From NCBI GenBank assembly GCA_946221975.1, contig CAMIGT010000056.1:1-7338 (forward strand): a stretch of 7,338 nucleotides of DNA, in the 5' to 3' direction. Position 1 is the stretch's first letter. Every line of letters starts with the position of its first letter. The notes under the pieces are model-generated. The model searched no databases. It saw nothing but the letters and a program-made list of their open reading frames with translations, and was not told the DNA's origin. Made by a program: the position numbers and the translations under genes. The stretch comes from an uncultured Blastococcus sp. (GTDB lineage Bacteria; Actinomycetota; Actinomycetes; Mycobacteriales; Antricoccaceae). Of the stretch, positions 1 through 4,742 are shown piece after piece.

Positions 1-1018
1 CGATGAGGTCGTCGGGACGGGTGAGGTTGTGCGCGATGGTGCGGGCCTCGAGGTTGGCCACGTGTTTGAGCTGCCAGTCGCTGCTGATGTCGCCGAGCGC
101 CCAGACTCCGGGGACGTTCGTGCGCTGGTACTCATCGACGATGATCCGCCCGTCGGGGTGCAGCGCGATCCCGCCAGCGCGTGCGTCGATCAGGTCCGTG
201 TTGGGCTCGCGGCCGATCGCGATCAGCACCGTCTCGGCCTGGTAGGTGCGCTCACCGTCCGGTGACTGCGTCGTGAGCGTCCAGACCCCACCGTCGTACG
301 ACGCATCGGTCACCGTCGTGTTCAGGTGTAGTCCGTTGTTCTTGACGGCGTACTCGGTGAAGACCTCGGAGACGGTCTCGTCCTCGTCGCGCAGCGCGAT
401 GTCGCTGCGCTGCAGCCACTCCAGATCGACGCCGAAGGTGGAGAACACGTGCGCGAACTCGGCGGCGATGAAACCGGCACCGATGATGATCATCCGGTCC
501 GGCAGCGCCTCCATCCGCATCACCGTGTCGTTGGTGTGCACGCCGCGCGCCGGGTCGGCATGCTCGAGGCCGGGGATGTTCGGCATGATCGGGCGGCCGC
601 CCGCAGCCACGACGACCTGCTCGCCGGTGATGACCTCGCCCGTCCCGGTGTCGATCGTGCGCTCGCCGACGAACTTCGCCTGGCCCTTGTAGACGGTGAC
701 GTTGGGCAGGCTCTGGCGGTAGCGCTCCCCCGCGGGCGGGATCTGGTCGATCCGCCCGAAGATCCGGTCGCGGATCGCCGGCCAGTCGATCTTCGCCTCC
801 GCGTGCGTGACGCCGAGCTGCTGGGCGTGGGTCGCGGCGCCGACGACGTCGGCGGGATAGACGAACATCTTCGTCGGGATGCAGCCCACGTTCAGACACG
901 TGCCGCCGAACAGGCCCTTCTCGATGATGGCGATGTCGAGCTCATCGTGGTCTGGTCCGATGATCGAGTTTCCGGATCCAGTGCCGATAATGACCAAGTC
1001 GAAGTGCCGTGTCTGCAT
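1..1018 (-). CDS. mtr: Mycothione reductase (C-terminus cut by window edge)
   Basis: FAD- and NADPH-dependent disulfide reductase that reduces mycothione (oxidised mycothiol) back to mycothiol, keeping the actinobacterial thiol pool reduced in the cytoplasm. Read from 1018 leftwards, the first 339 residues are present. They show the FAD-binding GTGSGN at 12-17, the redox-active cysteine pair in GGTCLNVGCIPTK (C41 and C46), the NADPH-binding Rossmann motif GAGFIAAEFA from G180, and the second FAD-contact motif ALGDISS near residue 310. TGSGNSI, GCIPTKMFVY and VDEYQRT match the mycobacterial Mtr sequence as I recall it and favour Mtr over lipoamide dehydrogenase, glutathione reductase or mercuric reductase. 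The family is about 460 residues, so the dimerisation domain with the catalytic His-Glu pair lies outside the window. The ATG at 1018 gives the usual family N-terminus. AGGGA lies only 1 nt before it and GGAG 13 nt before it, so translation is probably coupled to the upstream channel gene, which ends 4 nt earlier. Confidence 0.95.
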   Translation of the reverse strand, partial: MQTRHFDLVIIGTGSGNSIIGPDHDELDIAIIEKGLFGGTCLNVGCIPTKMFVYPADVVGAATHAQQLGVTHAEAKIDWPAIRDRIFGRIDQIPPAGERYRQSLPNVTVYKGQAKFVGERTIDTGTGEVITGEQVVVAAGGRPIMPNIPGLEHADPARGVHTNDTVMRMEALPDRMIIIGAGFIAAEFAHVFSTFGVDLEWLQRSDIALRDEDETVSEVFTEYAVKNNGLHLNTTVTDASYDGGVWTLTTQSPDGERTYQAETVLIAIGREPNTDLIDARAGGIALHPDGRIIVDEYQRTNVPGVWALGDISSDWQLKHVANLEARTIAHNLTRPDDLI

Positions 1019-1022
1019 GTCC

Positions 1023-1736
1023 CTAATCTTGCTCCGAGTCGTCGCGCGGGGCATCAGCGGGCACCCGCCGGGCGATCCGCTGCATCGACAGACCGACCAG
1101 GTACGACGTCAACCCGGCGAGGAAGGCCAGTCCGGCCAGCTGTTCGAACATCATCACCCCGCGCGCCAGCGGGCGCGCCGGCACGATGTCCGACAGCCCG
1201 GTGCTCGAGAGGTTGGTCACCGACAGGAAGAGCAGGTCGGTCCAGGTGCGCGGCTCGTCGGGGTTGACCGCTCCGGTGAACGAGCCCGGCTGGAGCACCT
1301 GCACGAACAGGTAGACGTAGGAGAACGCCCACGCGAGCAGGGTGAACGTCGCGCCGATCGCAAACAGGTCGTCGCGGGTGACCACGAGGTCGCGGACCAT
1401 GTAGGAGATCAGCGAGTACGCCGTGATGAAGTAGAAGATCGCGTGCACCGCCGCGGACGCGGCCTCCAGCCACGTGTCATCGCGCAGCGAGGCCAGTACG
1501 GCGAACACGACAACCACGACGGCAAGCGCGGCGATCAGCGGAGTGGGCACCGCCGAGTGCCGTACGACGTGCACCGCGAGGCAAAGCACGACGATCCCGA
1601 CCACCTCAAACAGCAGTCGCCCTGCACCTGCGTCCTCCAGCAGCGGATAGATGATCAGCCCGAGCAACTGCGCGCCAAGCAAGAAGGCCGACGGGTGCCG
1701 CTGAAAGTGGTTGCGGCGTCGGCGCCGAGTTCCCAT
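1023..1736 (-). CDS. Six-helix ion-channel-like membrane protein, altered K+ filter
   Basis: Predicted integral membrane protein of 237 residues. After an arginine-rich cytoplasmic start (MGTRRRRR), hydrophobic segments lie at about 16-33, 39-58, 63-83, 90-113 and 123-147. A pore-loop-like stretch at 164-186 and a last helix at 189-216 follow, then an acidic tail. The last two helices and loop resemble the two-TM ion channel domain (Ion_trans_2): outer helix, TDLLFLSVTNLSS, filter, DIVP, inner helix. The filter reads SSTGLSD at 177-183, where K+ channels have TTVGYGD, so K+ selectivity is not assured. There is no RCK/TrkA-N regulatory domain and no charged S4-like helix. I chose the ATG at 1736. 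The frame stays open up to 2036, but that part is basic, antisense to coaA and not hydrophobic. No Shine-Dalgarno precedes 1736, and a TACGAT hexamer 8 nt upstream suggests a leaderless message. It is probably co-transcribed with mtr. The ion conducted is unknown. Confidence 0.75.
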   Translation of the reverse strand: MGTRRRRRNHFQRHPSAFLLGAQLLGLIIYPLLEDAGAGRLLFEVVGIVVLCLAVHVVRHSAVPTPLIAALAVVVVVFAVLASLRDDTWLEAASAAVHAIFYFITAYSLISYMVRDLVVTRDDLFAIGATFTLLAWAFSYVYLFVQVLQPGSFTGAVNPDEPRTWTDLLFLSVTNLSSTGLSDIVPARPLARGVMMFEQLAGLAFLAGLTSYLVGLSMQRIARRVPADAPRDDSEQD

Positions 1737-1744
1737 GTCGCGCA

Positions 1745-1750
1745 ATCGTA
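1745..1750 (-). promoter_or_regulatory. Candidate -10 element for a leaderless channel-mtr transcript
   Basis: On the minus strand TACGAT (actinobacterial TANNNT form) is followed by 8 nt and then the ATG at 1736, which has no Shine-Dalgarno. This is the spacing expected if transcription begins at the A of the start codon. No clear -35 hexamer is visible. The call rests on pattern and spacing only. Confidence 0.35.
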
Positions 1751-1767
1751 CTGGCCGACACGCGGTA

Positions 1768-1784
1768 ATCGCGCTATATCGCGC
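1768..1784. repeat. Short direct repeat ATCGCGC-TAT-ATCGCGC
   Basis: Two copies of ATCGCGC (1768-1774 and 1778-1784) are separated by TAT, a period of 10 bp or about one helical turn. They lie in the 130-bp intergenic region between the divergent channel gene and coaA. The AT core stands out in otherwise GC-rich DNA. The repeat could be a tandem regulator half-site or part of a promoter; the minus strand reads GATATA here, with TTCAAC 18 nt before it. It could also be chance. The rest of this intergenic region shows no other clear element. Confidence 0.35.
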
Positions 1785-1853
1785 GTGGGCGGCACGGCGT
1801 TGAACTCGTGTGAAAATTGCCGCAAAACCGGCGACACACCACGGCCGAACGGC

Positions 1854-1858
1854 AAGGA
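1854..1858 (+). promoter_or_regulatory. Ribosome binding site that decides the coaA start
   Basis: AAGGA lies 8 nt before the ATG at 1867. In-frame alternatives fit less well: for the ATG at 1858 the site would overlap the start codon, and the GTG at 1810 has no purine-rich site before it. Confidence 0.6.
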
Positions 1859-1866
1859 TGATTCGC

Positions 1867-2862
1867 ATGTCGGTCCCGAACGCCACGCCGCAGGCCAGCC
1901 CGTCGCGCCGTCGTACTCGCAAGTCGGGCAACGTCCCGCACCTGTTCTTGGAGTTCGACCGGCGCGAGTGGGAGGAGCTCGCCGAAAACACTCCGCTGCC
2001 GCTGAGCTCGCAGGAGCTTGAGAAGATCCGCGGCATCGGCGAGTCGATCGACCTCGACGAGGTCCAGTCGGTCTACCAGCCGCTGTCTCGCCTGCTGAAC
2101 CTGTATGCCGGCGGCACCCACGCGGTGTGGGAGGCCCAGCGCGAGTTCCTGCGCTCGACCGAGAAGAAGGTGCCGTTCATCATCGCGGTGTCCGGCTCGG
2201 TCGCGGTCGGCAAGTCCACGACCGCCCGTCTGTTGCAGACGCTGCTGTCGCGCTGGCCCAACACCCCCGAGGTCGAGCTGATCACCACCGACGGCTTCCT
2301 CTACCCGAACGCCGTACTCGAAGAACGGGGTCTGCTGGAGCGCAAGGGCTTCCCGGAGTCCTACGACCGACGCGCGCTGCTGCAGTTCGTCGCCGAGGTC
2401 AAGGCCGGGCGCGCCGAGGTCGCCGCCCCGCTCTACTCCCACCTCGTCTACGACGTGACCGACGAGAAGAAGCTGGTGCGTACGCCGGACATCCTGATCA
2501 TCGAGGGCCTGAACGTCCTGCAGCACGGCGTGTCCACCAACGGCAAGGTGCCGGCCGTGTTCCTGTCGGACTTCTTCGACTTCTCGATCTACGTCGACGC
2601 GCAGGAGCAGGTCATCAAGCAGTGGTACGTCGACCGGTTCCTGGCGCTGCGCGAGACGGCGTTCAGCGACCCGAACTCGTTCTTCAAGCGCTTCGCCTCG
2701 CTGTCGTACGACGAGGCGGTCGCGACCGCCTCAAGCATCTGGGACTCAATCAACGGGCCCAACCTGACCCAGAACATCCTGCCGACCCGCTCGCGGGCCC
2801 GGTTGATCCTGACGAAGGGCGCCGACCATCAGGTCGAGCGCATCCGTCTGCGCCGCATCTAG
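1867..2862 (+). CDS. coaA: Type I pantothenate kinase
   Basis: Phosphorylates pantothenate with ATP to give 4'-phosphopantothenate, the first and usually feedback-controlled step of coenzyme A synthesis, in the cytoplasm. The protein has 331 residues, close to the prokaryotic type I (CoaA/PanK-I) length of 310-320, with an extra basic, probably disordered N-terminus of about 20 residues before [11 protein letters not shown]. It shows the Walker A motif GSVAVGKST at 110-118 (K116), TTDGFLYPN at 140-148 with D142 matching the catalytic aspartate region, KGFPESYD at 160-167, YSHLVYD at 190-196, the Walker B-like [10 protein letters not shown] at 209-218, and [13 protein letters not shown] at 299-311. 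All are family signatures and the gene looks intact. It stands alone on its strand: divergent from the channel gene and convergent with the ABM gene, sharing stop-codon bases with the latter. Type II and III pantothenate kinases are unrelated folds and are excluded. Confidence 0.97.
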   Translation: MSVPNATPQASPSRRRTRKSGNVPHLFLEFDRREWEELAENTPLPLSSQELEKIRGIGESIDLDEVQSVYQPLSRLLNLYAGGTHAVWEAQREFLRSTEKKVPFIIAVSGSVAVGKSTTARLLQTLLSRWPNTPEVELITTDGFLYPNAVLEERGLLERKGFPESYDRRALLQFVAEVKAGRAEVAAPLYSHLVYDVTDEKKLVRTPDILIIEGLNVLQHGVSTNGKVPAVFLSDFFDFSIYVDAQEQVIKQWYVDRFLALRETAFSDPNSFFKRFASLSYDEAVATASSIWDSINGPNLTQNILPTRSRARLILTKGADHQVERIRLRRI

Positions 2863-3182
2863 CCCTCGACCTTCATCTCGCCCATCTCTTCCCAGCCGTC
2901 GCCGTCGACTTGACGGCTGACGATCTTCGGCGTCGACGCGAGCGCCTGCGGGAGCTCTTTCATCGCCGTGGCGAAGTGGTCGGACTTCACGTGCGGCTCG
3001 GCGCCGTCGTCGGTGAACGCCTCGACCAGCACGAACTCGTCGGGCTCCTCGACGCTGCGTGACCACTCGAACCAGAGGTTCCCGGGCTCGGCGCGGGTCG
3101 CCTCGGTGAAGTCGTGCACGAGGTCAAGCCAGCGATCGGTCCAGTTCGGTTTGGTCTTGAACTTCACCACGATGAGATACAT
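2859..3182 (-). CDS. ABM-fold small monooxygenase (putative quinol monooxygenase)
   Basis: Small soluble protein of 107 residues covering one antibiotic biosynthesis monooxygenase (ABM, dimeric ferredoxin-like) domain. Family members include cofactor-free quinol monooxygenases such as YgiN and polyketide-tailoring oxygenases; the substrate here cannot be read from sequence. Visible are the first beta strand [10 protein letters not shown], the helix [15 protein letters not shown], the central strands NLWFEWSRS and [11 protein letters not shown], then HVKSDHF (H64, H69), a helix, and a last strand PKIVSRQV. This is the usual order for the fold and nearly the full family length. The ATG at 3182 is chosen because it begins the first strand and has AAGGTGG about 6 nt upstream; the longer frame to 3302 adds residues unlike the family. 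It is divergent from the IclR-type gene, which might control it. Its stop codon overlaps that of coaA. Cytoplasmic, with no signal peptide. Confidence 0.85.
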   Translation of the reverse strand: MYLIVVKFKTKPNWTDRWLDLVHDFTEATRAEPGNLWFEWSRSVEEPDEFVLVEAFTDDGAEPHVKSDHFATAMKELPQALASTPKIVSRQVDGDGWEEMGEMKVEG

Positions 3183-3239
3183 CGTGCGCCACCTTTCGGT
3201 CTGAGAATGCGATGCGAAGATTGCCGGCGTACGCACGTG

Positions 3240-3268
3240 ATCGTCGGCGTTGTTGGATTCCACGTCAA
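3240..3268 (-). promoter_or_regulatory. Candidate promoter for the ABM gene
   Basis: On the minus strand TTGACG (3268-3263) matches the -35 consensus in five of six bases. It is separated by 17 nt from GACGAT (3245-3240), which matches the -10 consensus poorly. Transcription would give a leader of roughly 50 nt. The palindromic TGGATTCCA at 3254-3262 abuts the -35, within the spacer. Supported only by hexamer and spacing match. Confidence 0.35.
3254..3262. promoter_or_regulatory. Candidate operator TGGA-T-TCCA
   Basis: Perfect inverted repeat of TGGA around one central base, in the 108-bp region between the divergent ABM and iclR-type genes and adjoining the candidate ABM -35. E. coli IclR binds a TGGAAAT-type palindrome, so the half-site resembles a known family operator, but the arms are short. 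Two further perfect palindromes lie next to it, GCGTACGC (3227-3234) and CACGTG (3234-3239). Which of them, if any, is bound cannot be told from the sequence. Confidence 0.25.
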
Positions 3269-3290
3269 GACGAAGGCAGGATCGACGAGT

Positions 3291-4094
3291 ATGACGATGC
3301 ACATCGAGCCACTACCCGCTCCGGAGCACGAGCGCCCTCTGGACGGACCGGTACGGCGGTCGCTGGCGATCCTCGGTCTGGCGGCAGAACGTGGCGGCGC
3401 GTCGGCGAAAGAGATCGCCGACGGGCTGGGACTTCCGCTGGCCACGGTCTATCGGCTCGCGACCGAGCTGGTGGAGGCCGGCTACCTCGTGCACATCCGC
3501 AGCGAACGACGTTTCGAGCTCGGCACGCAGCTGCACCAGCTGGGCCTGTCGCTGCACCGGCAGCTCGGGCTGTCCCGTCCGGTGAAACGGGAGGTCGCCC
3601 GGCTGCACGAGTCCACCGGTTGCGCTGCCTATCTGGCGGTGTTGCGCGGCTCGGAGCTGGTGATGGTGCACGTCGTCGACGCCCCGGATTGTCCGCGGCT
3701 GCAGCCCATGCGGTTCGGCTTCCACGAGGTGCCGCACGCGACCGCGTTCGGCAAGGTGCTGCTGGCCGACCTCGACACGTCGGCCCGCGACGACTACCTG
3801 CAGCGCAACCCGCTGCGCGTGCTGACGGCGCACACCATCGTCGATCGCCGTTCGTTGGACACGGAGCTGGGTGTCGTCGCGACGCGCGGCATCGCCTGGG
3901 AGCACGAGGAGTTCCTGGCCGGCTGGTCGTGCGCCGCCGTACCGCTGCGCGGCCCGGACGCCGCGCTGCTCGGAGCGGTCGCGGTCTCTGCCGTGCCTCA
4001 CCGGTTGTTGCCGCACCACAGCCAGATCGAGACTCGGCTCCGCCAGGTCGCCTCCCGGATCGCGGCGCTGCTGCGCGGCAGGGCACAGCAATAA
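3291..4094 (+). CDS. IclR-family transcriptional regulator
   Basis: DNA-binding regulator of 267 residues, typical for the family (240-280). The N-terminal winged helix-turn-helix covers about 18-80, with VRRSLAILGLAAE, the recognition region ASAKEIADGLGLPLATVYR (37-55) and the wing YLVHIRSERRFELG. The C-terminal effector-binding, GAF-like IclR domain covers about 85-265, including PHATAFGKVLLAD (148-160) and AWEHEEFLAGWSCAAVPL (202-219), the usual ligand-pocket region. IclR regulators commonly control catabolic operons for organic acids, sugars or aromatics and often sit beside their targets. The neighbours are the ABM gene (divergent) and the subunit 3/GMC dehydrogenase operon (99 nt downstream, same strand); the second is the more likely target by inference. 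The ATG at 3291 follows AGGA by 9 nt. A second in-frame ATG at 3297 is possible but less well spaced. The effector is unknown. Confidence 0.92.
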   Translation: MTMHIEPLPAPEHERPLDGPVRRSLAILGLAAERGGASAKEIADGLGLPLATVYRLATELVEAGYLVHIRSERRFELGTQLHQLGLSLHRQLGLSRPVKREVARLHESTGCAAYLAVLRGSELVMVHVVDAPDCPRLQPMRFGFHEVPHATAFGKVLLADLDTSARDDYLQRNPLRVLTAHTIVDRRSLDTELGVVATRGIAWEHEEFLAGWSCAAVPLRGPDAALLGAVAVSAVPHRLLPHHSQIETRLRQVASRIAALLRGRAQQ

Positions 4095-4099
4095 CGACG

Positions 4100-4116
4100 T
4101 TCTCACTGGTTGAGAA
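4100..4116. promoter_or_regulatory. Inverted repeat TTCTCA-N5-TGAGAA, candidate operator
   Basis: Perfect 6-bp arms with a 5-nt spacer, 5 nt after the regulator's stop codon and 77 nt before the dehydrogenase operon start. A terminator is unlikely because the stem is short and AT-rich and no T run follows. The right arm overlaps a candidate -35, TTGAGA (4110-4115), as expected for an operator. The half-site TGAGAA also occurs at 3202-3207, in the leader of the ABM gene on the other side of the regulator. Confidence 0.4.
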
Positions 4117-4138
4117 GAATCCTTCGCGCCCATACCTC
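4110..4138 (+). promoter_or_regulatory. Candidate promoter of the subunit 3/GMC operon
   Basis: TTGAGA (4110-4115) is a good -35 match. A 17-nt gap leads to TACCTC (4133-4138), a weak -10; TAGCCT at 4147-4152 is a better TANNNT match but has no -35 partner. The leader would be about 45-55 nt and ends in a strong ribosome binding site. Weak evidence. Confidence 0.3.
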
Positions 4139-4182
4139 TCTCGGCTTAGCCTGCATACACCCATCGCACGATCGCACATTCC

Positions 4183-4187
4183 GGAGG
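4183..4187 (+). promoter_or_regulatory. Strong ribosome binding site that selects a GTG start
   Basis: GGAGG is followed after 6 nt by GTG at 4194. It is the strongest Shine-Dalgarno site in this leader and fixes the start of the subunit 3-like gene at 4194 rather than the in-frame ATG at 4110. That ATG lies inside the candidate operator/promoter and would add a basic extension unrelated to the family. Confidence 0.75.
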
Positions 4188-4193
4188 CGCAAC

Positions 4194-4742
4194 GTGGCGC
4201 ACGAAGGGCAGCACGACCAGATTCCCCGGTCGCCGGATCAGGCGGCGACCCAGGACGGCGACGCGCCGCCGCAGGAGCTGAGCGACCGGCAGGCCAAGCT
4301 GCTGGTCCGGGTGCTGCGCGTCGCCTACCCGCACCCGACCTTCCCAGACGCTCCGTACGACCGGGCCAGCAAGGCGGTGCAGGACGCGGACGGGGCCGAC
4401 GACGTACTCGCTGACGGCCTGCGCGACCTGGATGAGCGCGCCGGCGGCGACTTCGCGTCACTCGATTACGAGCGGGCCACCGAGATCCTCCGTGCCGTCG
4501 ACGGCTCGCCGTTCTTCACGCTCATCAAGGCGACCACCGTGGTCTCGTTGTACGACGACCACGAGGTATGGGACCTGCTCGGCTACGAGGGAAGCAGCTT
4601 CGACAAGGGCGGCTATCTCGACCGCGGGTTCAACGACCTGGACTGGCTGCCCGACCCGCGCGTCGAGGAGTACGACGGAGCACCGCGCCCCGAGCTCGTG
4701 ACCGAACCTGCCGATCGGGCCGCGACGGAGGGGCAGCGATGA
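4194..4742 (+). CDS. Gluconate 2-dehydrogenase subunit 3-like protein
   Basis: Small partner subunit of 182 residues for the GMC flavoenzyme encoded next. In characterised gluconate, sorbitol and fructose dehydrogenases a subunit of this kind binds the FAD subunit and is needed for its stability or export. The region LSDRQAKLLVRVLRVAYPHP (29-48), the helix YERATEILRAVDGSPFFTLI (92-111) and the C-terminal DDHEVWDLLGYEGSSFDKGGY (121-141, with the conserved LGY-G-S...GGY pattern) fit the Gluconate_2-dh3 family. The N-terminus is polar (HDQIPRSPDQAATQDG) and carries no twin-arginine or hydrophobic signal, unlike many proteobacterial members, so it is probably cytoplasmic. The last 20 residues look disordered. 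Start is GTG after GGAGG. Its stop overlaps the next start (ATGA), a sign of translational coupling and a fixed subunit ratio. The family call rests on motif memory plus the diagnostic GMC neighbour. Confidence 0.75.
   Translation: MAHEGQHDQIPRSPDQAATQDGDAPPQELSDRQAKLLVRVLRVAYPHPTFPDAPYDRASKAVQDADGADDVLADGLRDLDERAGGDFASLDYERATEILRAVDGSPFFTLIKATTVVSLYDDHEVWDLLGYEGSSFDKGGYLDRGFNDLDWLPDPRVEEYDGAPRPELVTEPADRAATEGQR
4727..4731 (+). promoter_or_regulatory. Ribosome binding site of the GMC oxidoreductase gene
   Basis: GGAGG inside the last codons of the subunit 3-like gene, 7 nt before the ATG at 4739. It supports that start and efficient re-initiation at the ATGA overlap. Confidence 0.65.

Noticed and set aside
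1..1018. Alternative identity as dihydrolipoamide dehydrogenase or mercuric reductase
   Set aside because: TGSGNSI, GCIPTKMFVY and VDEYQRT match mycothione reductase better. No lipoyl, E1/E2 or mer genes are nearby.
1141..1150. Perfect palindrome TGTTCGAACA, reminiscent of an SOS (LexA) box
   Set aside because: The actinobacterial SOS box needs TCGAAC and GTTCGA-type arms separated by a spacer in a promoter. This is a compact palindrome inside the channel coding sequence (the codons for MFEQ), so it is probably chance.
1161..1178. Perfect hairpin GCGCGCC-N4-GGCGCGC inside the channel gene
   Set aside because: It has no T run and sits mid-gene between pore loop and inner helix. Such GC stems are frequent in high-GC coding sequence, so it is not called as a terminator.
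1737..2036. N-terminal extension of the channel gene by 100 residues (start at 2036)
   Set aside because: The added part is antisense to the coaA N-terminus, basic and non-hydrophobic, unlike channel proteins. The ATG at 1736 directly precedes the first membrane segment.
2127..3062. Long plus-strand frame out of phase with coaA
   Set aside because: It overlaps coaA in another frame and then runs antisense through the ABM gene. The composition is arginine/alanine-rich with no motif, so it is a shadow of high GC content.
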